Origin: Stenogyne calaminthoides
Lineage: Eukaryota; Streptophyta; Magnoliopsida; Lamiales; Lamiaceae
NCBI GenBank assembly: GCA_037126765.1
Contig: JBBCBC010000007.1
Coordinates: 24,871,667 to 24,935,666 of the forward strand
DNA length: 64,000 bases
Direction of reading: 5' to 3'
Shown: piece after piece, positions 12,021 through 23,461 of the stretch
Layout: each line of letters opens with the position of its first letter
Numbering within the stretch: the stretch's first letter is position 1
Position numbers and translations under genes: made by a program
Notes under the pieces: generated by a model
Databases searched by the model: none
What the model was told of the DNA's origin: nothing
Seen by the model: only the letters and a program-made list of their open reading frames with translations

Positions 12021-12291
12021 AATATAACAAATTAATATCCTCAAATCTCTCACATCAATCTAACTAATTTCCTTAAATCAAATCTCTCTCTTTCCCAAAA
12101 AAATTCAAGCAGCACGTCCATATGATTTAATCGCAATCTTTGATCTTTAGTTCACAGAGCATATATAAGCCAAGTGGTAACCTTCCATCGTTTATTTCTC
12201 ACATTTAAACGATTAAAATTCCCAAATCCTCAAACCTTCAATTCTTCAAACCCTTTGTATACACTACCTAGAATATGTTGTTTCTGTCGAA
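12021..12291 (+). promoter_or_regulatory. Putative internal promoter upstream of the third ORF
   Basis: The TATA-like CATATATAAGCC lies near 12158-12172, about 125 bp before the ATG. The same arrangement, with CATATATAAACC and a shared AAACGATT block closer to the ATG, precedes the host-element copy on the minus strand (47966-48090). Conservation of non-coding sequence just here suggests separate transcription of the third ORF. That is inference, since no transcript data are available. Confidence 0.45.
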
Positions 12292-15200
12292 ATGGAGTTT
12301 CCCAACTACTCGATGATAAAATTTCTCGCAGAAACAAAGAAGTCGTACTTTGAACATGTAGTAGCCATGATCGACAACAAAGCTACCCAGGTTGAAGAAG
12401 AGGCTCTATCAATGTTGCGGATGGCTGGATTGACAAGATTGGTAAGCAATATGCCAGAATCGGAACTCACCCAAGAAGTATTATAGTTTGTGGTCAACCT
12501 TCGAGAAGGAGGAAGAGGAGGACTGGTTTCGCAGCTAAGTTTCGGGACTTATGTGAAATCAAAAGAAGAGGTAGTCTGCTCTAAACAGGTAATACTATCT
12601 TTAGAAGATATCAATTCTGAGTTTGAGTTAAGTAATAAAGGAGAAGATCCAGCATTGTATATGTCTGGAAGAGAACAATAAATTTTGGACCGGTTTGCAG
12701 AAACCAAGGTAGAGTTGAAAGGTGCACTGCACAAACGATGTTTAAAGCTTAAATACCGTGTCTTAATCGACATTGTTGCAAAGTGCTTGATTAGCAGATC
12801 TGGAAGTCTGGAGCAGGTGAGCAGGAACAAGTTGAGGCTCATGGTTGCGATAGAGGATTCACCCTCTATGGACTTCAACTCGTTGAAATTCTTGGTGGAT
12901 TGTATTCTTCATCAAAACCAGAAACTGAAATATGCAAAAGGTGTATTTACAAAGAATGGGAAGGTCTTGTTTGGAATGAAGATCAGATTTTTGATCGAAA
13001 CCTTGCCCAGGTAGAATATGTTTCTGATGACAGGAGTTGAATTTTCTAGGACTCGGATCATGTTCCGAAGGTCAAAATCTCAGAAAAGAAAGACTGCTCC
13101 ATCAGGAAGCCAAACCTCTATGATTCAGGAGGAATCTGATGATCAGGATGATTCCAGCTCAGTTCAGGATAATGTGGTGATTGTTGATATTGTCCAGAAG
13201 CCTGTCAGGACAACATCAGTAAAACATCCTGAAGCTTCAAGACCAGAGGAAAGAACGAAGCAATCTCATGACCTCATGAAGATCAAGAGGGAAACTGGAG
13301 AGAAAATGAAAAAGAAGACATTGGCTCCTCAGAAGAGAAAGAGACTTCAAACTATTGCAGAGAAGGAGGCCAGTAGTGCTGAGGAATCTCAATCTGAAGC
13401 TCAGTAAGAAAATGAATCTCCTCTCCAAGTTCTTGCTCAGGTGGTGAAAAATGTTCAGGAGCAGGACACTAAGGAACATGTGTTTTCAGAGGTACTTGAT
13501 ACATCCCTTGGCTCTGATAAAACTTCTCAGGAGATTTTCAAAGGACTGAGCATCATGATCTGCTAAATTTAGACACTCTCCTGAAAGAACCATTTCTTGA
13601 CCCTTCTGCACTTCAAGTCATCCCATCCAAGCCTGATATTTCAGAGAGCCCTGAACTGAAGAAAGGTGAAGCTGAGGAAGGAGAATGGCGAAGCAAGGGG
13701 GAATAGTTTATCTTGGACCGATACCCTGAGCTGGATGCTTATCCTGACCTCCAGGATATGTTCTTCAGGCTCAGGACAATTGTTTATATCCTGAATCAGT
13801 CACTCCCGGAGATGCTGAACATTGCCTCTTTTAGAGGAGAAGATTGGTGGAGTGCTGAGACTGCTGCCCTGACAGAATTTTCAGGATTCAGGAAAACAAA
13901 GCTGAGGATGAGAGTGAGTGATTTTGATGAACTAGTGAAACAGAAATTAGCTGAAAGAAGGACTGCTGAAGCGCTGAAGCAGATGCATCTAGTTCTCGTA
14001 ATCATGAAGAAGAAAGGGATCAGGGAGAAGGAGAGAAAGAACCTGAAAAGGAAAAGCCATCTGAACAAGAAAAGGAATCTCAGGAAGATGCTGAAACAGA
14101 AAAAGAAATTGAGAGTCATATGGAGAAAGAAGCTGACACTGAGCAGACTGATACCAGACAACCTCAGACTGAAGTTAGCACTCTTCAGGTACATTTTGGC
14201 ACTATTGTAAATTATGACAAAGTTACTGAAGTATCTATCTTTAAATCTGTTGTCTATGGTATGCAGACTGAGGCTCGTTTGGAGCACCCAACTCAGTTGG
14301 AGACAGTTTCATTACCTCCAGTGATTGATTTCACCCCAATCCTAGATGAGATGAAAAAGGTGGTGCCAATGGTGGAGAAAGTGACTCAAATTGAAGAAAC
14401 ATTGGCAAGCCAATCTCAAAAGTGGGATAATCTGAGTTCATCATCTGATATGTTGCAACTGCAAACAACTCTCTCAGATAAGATGACTGTTCTGGAAGGG
14501 AAAATTGATGGAGTAAGGACATAGCTTAATTCAGATATGTAGAAAATGTACCAAGACAAAACTGCTTATCTTGAAGCTAAACTGGTTGAGAAGAATTATC
14601 AGATGATCAAGACAGCTGTTGAGGAAATGGGCTCCCTGCTCATGACCAAGATGACAGACATGATGCATGAAGTCATCTCAAAACAGTTTACCCCACTCTC
14701 AGATGAATTCTCAATAGCCAAAAATTACATGATGATGCTAGAAGATGAGCATGACCAATTGGCTGGGACAGTGCGCAGTATGGGCAAAGAACAATACTAT
14801 ATGGATACTGCATTGACCCAACTTCTCCCAAGGTATGGTGCCAAAAAGGGGGAAAGGCCAGTTGCTGGCAAATTAGATGAGTTGTTGGAACAAACCTTGG
14901 AGAAGAAAGCCAGAGAAGAAGCTAAGGCCAAGAAGATATTAAATGCTCTGAGTGAGATTGAAGCCACTGAAAAACTGAAGTTCAAAGAAGCTGAAAAACC
15001 TACCTTCACTCAAACATCTGAGGAAACCATTCAGGAAGTAATTGGTGAAAAAATGAGTGATAGAAGGATGGTTGAAACAAACAAGGCAGGAGAAGAACAA
15101 GTCAGAACAAAAAAGAGGAAAGTTGTAGCCTTTGTTGAGTAAGAAAAGAAGAAAAGAGTAAAGGTAGAAAAGCCTACACAAATGAAGTTGATTATGGAGT

Positions 15201-15819
15201 TTGAAGAATCAGAGGAAGAAGCTAAAAAGGAAGAAACTGGAACACAAAAAGAAACCTTCGACACTAAGAAAACACTGAGAGCCCTGCAGATTGAGAAAGA
15301 AAAAAGGACTGCTGCTTCGGTCTCAGGTGCTCCACTGACCAAGAAGAAGAAGGAAGAGGAACAGAAAAGAAGGGGTGGTTTCAAAAAGTTCATTGGAAAG
15401 CGGAGAGGTACTGAGAAAGCTTAGAAATGGCCGCACATTGATAAGTGGATGCCTCTACAGATCAATGATGCCTTCTGGTTCTTTTATGAAATTCTGAGAG
15501 AATGGAGGGGGAGCAGCTCAGATAAAAATGAAGCATTCATTGAGTATCTGCTAACATTTTATCCTGAGTATCTACAGAAGTAGATCAACCTGGCAATACT
15601 CAGATTGTAGGCCCAGGACCATACATGTACCCAGCTCCAAGATTCGAGAATGGATATGTGAATGAAGGAGCTATCTCTCTAGAAATTGCTCAGTATGCTC
15701 TTCAGCTAGGCTTAACTGGTAACAACCCTGAAATCGTCAAGGAAAGAGATGCATTGAAGAAGAGGTACTATGGGATGTTCAATCTGGAAGTCCCTGATGA
15801 TAAGATTGAACAAGACTAA
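12292..15819 (+). pseudogene. Third ORF of a family III (Sirevirus-like) element, plus-strand copy, decayed
   Basis: This is a roughly 3.5-kb reading frame homologous to those at 35379-38897 and in the host element (47965 down to 28666). The start matches the host copy at 47965. Parts in order: an N-terminal globular-looking region (12292-13060); a Lys/Glu/Ser-rich linker; a conserved block with RYPELDAYPDLQDMFFR (about 13716); a long helical, coiled-coil-like Lys/Glu region (about 14120-15420); and a C-terminal region with EAFIEYLL and YYGMFNLEVPDD. Stops occur at 12484, 12679, 13012, 13405, 14521, 15139 and 15421, and the frame shifts twice or more. I see no signal peptide or clear membrane segment, so the label envelope-like is not supported. 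Its function is unknown. pol is missing upstream, so this copy is 5' truncated. Confidence 0.75.
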
Positions 15820-16078
15820 AACTTGTAAACTTTATGCGTATGTCTTGTGTTTTTGTTTTTCATTGTAAACTATAATGACTATCTACTGATCAATAAAAAA
15901 TTTATCTTTTATGCTCAAAGATAATATCTCATTATCTTCTTACATGTCTATGAATTACTTTGATATGCCTGGTTGAAAATTGTTGGGAGAACCTTTTTTG
16001 GTTAACTGAAACCTGAGTATAAGTTAGGTTTTCTCAAATGTAACAATATGGTTTTGGCATCATCAAAAAGGGGGAAAT
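15820..16078 (+). other. 3' untranslated region and polypurine tract before a family III LTR
   Basis: Non-coding and AT-rich, ending in the purine run AAAAAGGGGGAAAT (16065-16078) directly before TGTTGGGAG. The reverse complement of the same tract precedes the other family III LTRs at 28409 and 35129, which supports its identity as the plus-strand primer. Confidence 0.8.
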
Positions 16079-17807
16079 TGTTGGGAGATGAATTTAATAA
16101 AAAAGTTTTGATTAGATCCCAAAACCCTGAGTATGACATGTATCAGGACATCTTGATAGAATAGAATCAGGATTAGGTTTCAATAGATATTAGGACTCAG
16201 GATTATCTGCACCATGTATAGACAACATATATAGATCCGGGGATTTTAGTATGCTGTAGACGCAGAAGTACCCTGAAGACTTAGAAGAATCCTGAAGAAA
16301 AGAAGATCCTGAAGACTGTTTTTATACTGATCAAAAGGACCCTGAACAACTATCTTATGAAATAGTGTTATGTTCATTCCTGGTACAAACAAACAGAATA
16401 TTAGACATTTGTGAACATTAAAGAACATATCAGTTCAGAAGAATCAACTTAAAAGAGCCGTTTGTTTGTCTCTGTTCAAAGGAAGATCGTGACCAATGAG
16501 GAGGCAACAACACTGTACTCTACTGACACTGAAAGCGACATCTCACTGAAGAAATGTCAGAACTGATATCTTCCAGTTTGCAGAAATTGGTGATTAGGCT
16601 ACATGGCTGCATATTTCCTAAAACATGCAAGGGAGTGTTCAAACACTAAAATAGCCGTTCATCAATTACCAGAAAAGGAAACCATTGATGCTATATCTTC
16701 CAACGGATAGTTTTTCAAGAGTGACCTAGAGAAGTTGCCTATAAATACCAGTGACCTTCACCATTGAGAGGTTACGGGAAATTACAGCAACTCAAGAGCT
16801 CATTCGTATTCTTGCAAATTGAAGCACTCGAAAAAACCTAGAATTTCTCAAGTATTTCACATTGGAGAGAGCTCATTCACTAAGCCTAGATTTGATAAGT
16901 TATATCCAAAGCTTAGTAGAGATATCCTAGCCTTTACTTTAGTTCTTATTGTAAAATGATATCTCACCCTAGTTGGAAACCAACCCAAACCCAAACTCTT
17001 TGATAAGGTAGTTTGAGTGTGTGTTTTGTTGGTGAGTCAGAGTTGTAAAGAGTGAGTAAGCTGCAGGTTAGTCAGCCAGAAAACTCTAGAGAAGAAGTTA
17101 GTAAGCTACTTGTGGTAGTCTAAAAACTTGTGTGTGTTGAGTTAGTAAGCTGCAGTGAGTCAGCCAGAAAACTTAAAGTAGAAAAGTGAGTAAGCTACAG
17201 TGAGTTAGCCTGAAAGCTTTAGGAAGTGGTTAAGGAATTTATCTGAAGATCAGAGAGAGTGGACGTAGGAGCTTGAGTCTCTGAACCACTATAATTGCTG
17301 TGTTGTTTGCTTTCTATACTGCATTATATCTTTTGCATGTTTTTCACTGAAAACATATTTCACTGATACTCAGTTGGAATCAATCCACTGAATGAGCATT
17401 AACTGATTCACAGCCTTAATCACTATTTTGCTAAGGAAGAGATTTTTCATCAAGCTAAAACGAGTATAAACTTAGGGCCAACCATTCTGAACTCTTGATT
17501 AGCTAGAACAGATAGTTACCAAACTGAACTAACTCTACTGAGTATTCAGTAAGATAATTATCTGATCCAAGCTTCTCAAGATCTCTGATAAAATTTCAGG
17601 ATCAGTTGGGCTAATCTGAAGCTTCTGAAAGCTGCTCAGGATCATTGTCTCAGTAGGCTTTGACTCAGGGCAATTTGTGGTTCTCAGAACAAAATTCTCA
17701 GGACAACCTGACCCTTCTGATCTCAGTGAAGAAAAGTTTGAAAAATCACTGAACACGTGTATTCCCCCCCCATACATGTGTAAGACTCGTTTGCACCGGG
17801 ACCAACA
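16079..17807 (+). mobile_element. Family III LTR (1729 bp), plus orientation
   Basis: It begins TGTTGGGAGATGAATTT after a polypurine tract and ends GCACCGGGACCAACA. The TATA box is TATAAATA at 16740-16747, with CCAACGG at 16700-16706. Near the end, two inverted ACACGTGT-type boxes surround eight C residues (17753-17781). It is odd that it is preceded by a PPT, like a 3' LTR, and also followed by a primer binding site and gag, like a 5' LTR. It is therefore shared by two internal regions in tandem. Confidence 0.9.
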
Positions 17808-17931
17808 AGTGGTATTAGAGCAGTGGTTCAATTTGACCATTTGCTTTGGTAGCCATAGTCTTATTTGCTGAAAGACTTTGGTGGTCTACTGAATAGATCT
17901 TATTGTTGATATCTTACAAAGCTCATTCATC
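17808..17931 (+). other. Primer binding site and leader of a family III element
   Basis: AGTGGTATTAGAGCAGTGG follows the LTR end directly. It matches the initiator-Met tRNA-type primer site TGGTATCAGAGC with one change. The rest is a short leader up to the gag ATG at 17932. Confidence 0.8.
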
Positions 17932-18235
17932 ATGCCTTCTAAGAAACTTCCTATGTTCTCTGTTGAGAGCTATGACCTATGGAGACTGAGAATACATGCT
18001 CATCTGTATTCCAAACATGAGAGAATGTGGAGAGTGGTTTCTGAAGGACCATTCAAATACACTGTTGTGAATCCTGCAATTCATCGATCTTCGAGAGGAA
18101 TGATCCCAGGGATGAATTCCCAAAACCTGATGATCAACTTACTCCTGATGAGAGAAATTAGTCAATTTGGATTACATTGCTAAAGATACTCTATATAGCA
18201 CTATTGATGATGGTGTTATGAGGATGATCTCTCAA
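17932..18235 (+). pseudogene. gag N-terminal fragment, family III element
   Basis: It encodes the start of a copia UBN2-type gag. The first 50 or so residues match the inner-element gag at 45336 nearly throughout, including FSVESYDLWRLR and SKHERMWRVV. The frame breaks near 18075 and again around 18160. At about 18236 the sequence switches to the opposite strand of a more downstream part of gag, so only the first 300 bp remain. Such a fragment could not make capsid. Confidence 0.85.
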
Positions 18236-18292
18236 AGTCTTTCAAACCTCCTTGCCATCAGTACTAGTTTATCCTCTTTCTTTGATACCACT
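18236..18292 (-). other. Inverted gag fragment and PBS joined to a reversed LTR
   Basis: About 30 bp here match the minus-strand gag at 44522-44556 (TTTCAAACCTCCTTGCC is shared). Next is TTTGATACCACT, the reverse complement of a primer binding site, directly before the reversed LTR at 18293. The segment therefore belongs to an oppositely oriented element, and 18236 is an inversion breakpoint. It could be a real rearrangement or a misjoin. Confidence 0.6.
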
Positions 18293-19794
18293 TGTTGGTC
18301 CCGGTGCAAAATCCATGAAATGCAAAAAAAATCATGTAATGCATATAAAACAGGGGAGAAGGAATGGTGATTCCAAATTTTTGCTTTTAAATCTATGTGA
18401 TGTGTTTTGCTTATTATTGAATGCATATGACAAGTAAGAACATAAAGCAATAAAGAACACAACAAAGTATAGTGGTTCGGAGACTCAAGCTCCTACATCC
18501 ACTCTCCCTTATCCTAGGGAAATTCCTTCAAACGGAACTTATCTCCCTCCAAGGGATTGCCTACAGATATTTAACGAGCTCTCACTCAAACTGCACTTAT
18601 CACCCTCTCGGGCTCGCCTCGGGACTTCTCACCCTCCACGGGATTGCCTACAGATGTTTACCGAAGTTCACACTCCAACTGGACTTATCACCCTCTCGGG
18701 CTCACCTCGGGACTTATCACCCTCCACGGGATTGCCTAACAATTACCTCACTTTACCACTAGTTATCTCTTTCGAGAATGGGGTTTGGATTTGGTGTTGT
18801 CTTCAACTATGGTGAGATTTTCCCTTACATTTGTTTAGCCTCAATGCTAAGGATGGGAAAATCTCTCTAAGCTTAGGATATTACATTTGTGCTTAGATCT
18901 AGGGTAGAACACTCTTTGAATATATTTGTATATCTACAGACTTGTGTTCTATGGTGGGAATGCTTGAGTATATGGCTCTTGGCTCTGTAGCATTTTTTTC
19001 CATATTCTCCACTCTTTAGAATGATGAAAGACCTTGTATTTATAGTGTGGATTTGAATGTTACCGTTGGAGAGAATCACATTCAAATCCATACTATTCTG
19101 TAAGTTCTGCAGCTTTTTCAGGTTGGTTGTCTTCCTCTCATTGGTCCACGTCCGTTTGAATCTAACTTATATATTCTTGGGATCTTGAGGATCTTACGGT
19201 TCTTGAGTCTCGGGGTTCTCTGAGTCTTCAGGATTCTTTGAGTCTTCAGGATCCTTTTGAGTCTTCAGGATTCTTCTGAGTCTTCAGGATTCTTTTACTC
19301 AGGATTCTTTGATTCAGCAGACTTCTCTTATTTTGTCTCGGACCTTCGACACGTCGGAGTTCATCTCATCACTTAGGCTAACTCGATTTCTTCTCATCGA
19401 CGAATTTCATCGACCTCATCAGTCACATGACTCGAGGTAACATTAGGTCGATTTCTTCTTCTCAATCACGCCCCGATCTTGATCATTTCGGCTTCCGATC
19501 AAATTCTCTTTATCTTCAGATCAACTCAACATATTAGGGTAACATTTCTAGGTATCGATCGGTTACTACATCGGGTTTTTTGGCTTCTTTTTCTCAATTC
19601 TAATTTTGCTCGATTAGCCTCGAACTCATCTTACCTCATCCGATCTCGATCTCGATCATCATTAAATTCTTTTTCATGAGTTCCCCCTCAACTTGTTCTC
19701 TTGTTTCCCCTCAACTTATTATCTGTAAGTTAGCTTAAATAACACAAGTTGATAATGTTTTGGCATAATTCATCAAAACTAAAATATCCCAACA
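18293..19794 (-). mobile_element. Family II LTR, reverse orientation, with PBS on its left
   Basis: On the minus strand it begins TGTTGGGATATTTTAG (end at 19794) and ends ACCGGGACCAACA (18293). The reversed core promoter lies at 19037-19089. A PBS abuts it at 18281-18292, so it is formally a 5' LTR whose element is lost after about 50 bp. The flanking 5-mers (CCACT and ATCAC) do not match, so a simple solo insertion is excluded. Confidence 0.85.
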
Positions 19795-19856
19795 ATCACT
19801 GAACAAATGTATTCCCCCCCATACACGTGTAAGACTCGTTTGCACCGGGACCAACA
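19795..19856 (+). mobile_element. Terminal 60 bp of a family III LTR
   Basis: Its last 60 bases match the end of the LTR at 16079-17807, including the poly-C run and GCACCGGGACCAACA. The remainder of this LTR was replaced or displaced by the reversed family II LTR. Ordinary spacer DNA begins at 19857. Confidence 0.8.
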
Positions 19857-20478
19857 TGTGTAATTTTTTAGATGTTTTAGGGTAAAGTTTAAAGTAATGT
19901 AGTTGCTTTATTTCCTTATTAGGAAATGTACCAACGAATTCGAGACGGACCTTTTTAGCAAATGTTCCATTAAATCTGGGACGAAGAGAGTAATATTTTT
20001 AATCTCAATGATCAACCCTTATATTTTATTTTGAAAAACTTTTTCAGTTCGATAAAAATTAGTGTTAATCGAGTTTATGGTAAATTTTATTTTTTTTAAT
20101 ATGGCTATTATACTAAAAAAAAATATTAGTAATATGCACAAAAAAATATCACTGTTTAAAAAATAAAACATTTTTAAACAGAGATAAATTAGTGCATAAT
20201 ATTATATACGTTATTTATAAACTTGATTCACGAGATTGTTACTCTTCCATAGAAATGACCCATATTAATCATAATTCGGTAAATAACTTGCAATTATGAA
20301 TTAAAATATACTCCTACTGACAAAATTTCTTCCACATTTCAAATGAATTAAGTTGAATAAAATCTTCCAAATCCAAAGCAAAAAAACTCTCAATATCAAG
20401 ATCACGAATTTTAAGTTATTTTTACATGAACTAATCATACCAAGTCATTACCAAAAAAAAATCAGACCAAGTCAATAA
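19857..20478. other. AT-rich non-coding spacer
   Basis: Many A and T runs, and stop codons in all frames. I see no motif, repeat or gene in this stretch. Confidence 0.6.
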
Positions 20479-20978
20479 GAGTATGTTTGACACGGTTTAT
20501 AAGGTCTTTAAAACAACTTATAAGATATTTAGAAACTTATAAGTTTCTTAATTTTATTTGGTTCTTAAAATAACTCTTTAGAGCTTATAAACTCCAAAAA
20601 AATAAGTTGGGATATCTTAACTTATTTTACAAAATATGTATAAAATTTACCTAATCTTTCTAAGTCCCAACCCGGCCCGAACCCGACCCAGCAAAGCTCA
20701 ATCCAGCCCGACCAGAACCCATCTCAGCCCGAATCCAGCGCGATCCGAACTCGGTCCGAGCATCTCAATATTAAAATAATAAAAAATAATTAATTTATAC
20801 TATATTAGAAATTAATTTTTTTTTAAAAAAATTATTAAAGAACTTATAAGTTTTATTAGCCAAACATTTTAACAACTTATAAGCTGCTTAAAAATTGTAA
20901 CTTATAAGCTCTTAAAATAACTTATAAGACATTAGAGCTTATAAAATATTTAAAATAAGCTTAACCAAACTTGCCCTA
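20479..20978. mobile_element. Foldback, hAT-MITE-like element built on CTTATAAG repeats
   Basis: The left end GTATGTTTGACACGG and the right end (reverse complement TAGGGCAAGTTTGGTTAAGC) are imperfect inverted repeats. Both sides are full of the palindrome CTTATAAG. Many plant hAT-type MITEs begin TAGGG.(A/T)AGTTTGG, so the class is plausible. A short C/G-rich array of CCCGAACCCG-like units sits in the middle (about 20664-20762). No clear target duplication was identified. Confidence 0.5.
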
Positions 20979-21651
20979 AATCTCAATTCCAAATAACTGA
21001 ATTAGTATTTGTACTGTATACTAAAAATGAAATCCTTAAATAGAAAATTCTATTTGACAAATATTTATGGGGTCAAATACACGTCTTACCTAATAAAATT
21101 GTACAAGACTGCCACGCACAAGACCCCTTCATTTTAATGAGGGACTTTCTGTATAGTACTATTGTTCATAAAATAGGTTTTATCTACGCTGGGGTGCTGG
21201 TCACTGCCCAACACCCCCACCTGCTGCCACCTGCCCACCACCACCCTCTCTCCCCCATTTTTTTTTAAATTTTTAGTTTTTAAGACTTAATGTTTAAATT
21301 AGTTTTGTAATTTAAATAAATTAATAATTATATTTTTACATATGTACTAAATAAAATTTTGATACACATAAAATATCTTTTCACTTGTTCGATCATTTGT
21401 CCAAACGACTACTTTCATATAATATTTTTTTTTTACATATGGTTTTTTTTTTTTGGATTATTGCAATATAAATTTAACTCTCGTCTGTTTTAAAATATTA
21501 AATCATCCTTCTCAAATTATGATTTGTTTCATTTTGAGACCATTTCACGAAAGACGAGTATTTTTTATTTATTTATTTTATCAACATATATATTTGTATA
21601 ATAAACTAAAAATGATCGTAATGACAATAAGATATATAATTTTCAGACAAA
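20979..21651. other. Non-coding spacer
   Basis: No gene or repeat unit recognised. A C-rich, G-poor stretch lies at 21195-21260, followed by poly-T. The small open frame at 21453-21662 has no family signal. Confidence 0.55.
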
Positions 21652-21752
21652 AATTCATATGAGACAGTCTCATACATAAGACGGTGTACAAATTAACACT
21701 CATTTCTTTTATGCCTTGTCTTATCATAAGACCGTCTCACGCGAGTGTACCT
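21652..21752. repeat. Short foldback around GAGAC and AAGAC
   Basis: ATGAGACAGTCTCATACATAAGAC on the left (split by mismatches) pairs imperfectly with ATAAGACCGTCTCACGCGAG on the right. A related half occurs near 10074-10130. It is probably a small MITE. Confidence 0.45.
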
Positions 21753-21910
21753 ACACTTTTAATTTTGATTTGATTTAACTATCAATTTAATTAAAATATA
21801 AAGAAGATTGTATTAAAAAAATTATATTTATCTTTTAATCAAAAATTTGTTCAGTGCAAATGTAAAAGTGTTTTAAACATTAAGAACCAAAAGAAAAATT
21901 GAAAAAAAAA

Positions 21911-22466
21911 GGGTTAATTCTAAAAAAAATACACGACCTTTACGCTTAGTATCAATTTAATCACGACTTTTAATATTTTTGTAAAAAATCACAATCTTTT
22001 ATTGTGTTTCAATCTGATACCTACTTTTTTAAAACCTGACAGAAAGAAGTGACATGGCTCGCCAGAACTTGTGTCTTAGCGCCACATCAAATGCCACGTA
22101 ATAATTTATTTTATTTTTTTTAATTCCACATCAATAATATCTCTTTCCACTTTTCTAAAGTAACACTTTTCGCATTGCACTATGTTTTATAAATGTTTTT
22201 TTTTTTTCAGGATTACAAAACAAAACTAACACTTTTAATTTCAGAATTTTAATAAATAAAAAATGATTTCAAAATTTAATTATGTGGCATCTGATGTGAC
22301 GCTCAGACACAAGTTCCGGGCCTATGTTACTTTTTTCTGCCCGAATTTCAAAAATAGGTATCAGATTGAAACACAATAAAAGGTTGAGATTTTTTACCAA
22401 AAATATTAAAGGTCGTGATTAAATTGATATTGTGTGTAAAATTCGTGTATTTTTTAGAATTAACCC
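21911..22466. mobile_element. MITE-like foldback with long terminal inverted repeats
   Basis: The ends are GGGTTAATTCTA and its reverse complement. The inverted repeats stay alignable for roughly 190 bp on each side: the reverse complement of 22280-22466 follows 21911-22100 through shared blocks such as ATCAATTTAATCACGAC and TTTCAATCTGATACCTA. The 556-bp element has no ORF and an AT-rich centre. The transposase class cannot be told. The flanks are A-rich, so the target duplication is ambiguous. Confidence 0.75.
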
Positions 22467-22735
22467 AAAAAAGAAAAGAAAAGAGGGGAGGGGCAGTGGG
22501 CACGTGGCATCAGGTTGGGGGTACCCCAAGATCGACCAAACCATAAAATATTAGTGTAAATAAAGAGGATCTAATAATTTGTAAATCTAGCATAGTTGAA
22601 CCGGATTAAACAAATTTTCCCAAAAATATCACATAAAAGCAAAATAGTAAAATTTACCTCTAGTCTGTGTTACTGTAAAAACAGGAATGTATTACTGCAA
22701 GGGCAAAAATATATGTTACTACGTGATGATGAGAA
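22467..22735. other. Non-coding spacer
   Basis: A purine-rich start, then AT-rich sequence. Nothing recognised. Confidence 0.5.
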
Positions 22736-23461
22736 TGTTGGAATATAGAGGCACGTAAAACACATAATCACATGCGCAGCGGAAATTAAAGTTCACCAAC
22801 ACGAATAATTTAATTGCATATAGATCACAATAATCATAACGAGAAATCTTACAGTAACTCGAGAGCAGATTTCTCTACTACGGTATCCACGTAATCCCCA
22901 ATTACGGATTTGCACGGATTTGCCAGCGTTGAATCCCGAGACAGATTTGCTAGGAAAATCGAAACTCTAAATTTTATGGAGAAAATATGAAGTCCCTACT
23001 TTTTGTGAATCCTAATAGCTTGTATATATAAGGAGGCTTAGCTTATTTCCCAAGCTAGCCCAATTAGGGAAATAAAATCCCTAATCTTGAATTAAATTAA
23101 TTCCTTTTTATTTAATTCTCTAAATATAAATCTCTGCGGATTTAAATGTCTTATATGAAAATCTCTACGATTTATTTTCATATACATTAAATCCTACAAT
23201 TATATTCCAAATATAATTATTGGGAATTCTTATTTAATTAAATCCAATTTAATTAAATATTAATAATAATTAATTCCAAATTAATCTATTATTAATTACT
23301 TCTCCATAAATTAAATATTAAATCCAATTTAACATTTAATCAACCAACTATAATCCGTAAAAGGGAACTACTTGTTGTGTGACCCATAGGCCCTCATATA
23401 CCGAGCGATTATTCAAACTAACGGTCTTAATTGAACCCTAGTCAATAAATCAGACATTCTC
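22736..23461 (-). mobile_element. Old copia-type LTR remnant, reverse orientation
   Basis: The left edge TGTTGGAATATAG is the reverse complement of an LTR end in TTCCAACA. Just inside lies GCGCAGCGGAAATT, which on the minus strand gives the TTCCGC(TGC)GCATG motif also seen at the ends of the family I LTRs. A palindromic TATATATA core at about 23025 can serve as a TATA box on the minus strand. The right part is cut off where another repeat begins at 23462. The family differs from I, II and III. Confidence 0.55.

Noticed and set aside
12292..15819. Calling the third ORF an envelope gene
   Set aside because: No signal peptide, membrane helix or cleavage motif is visible in any of the copies. 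The name rests on position only.
18293..19794. Simple solo LTR insertion
   Set aside because: The flanking five bases differ, and a primer site plus inverted gag sequence lie beside it.
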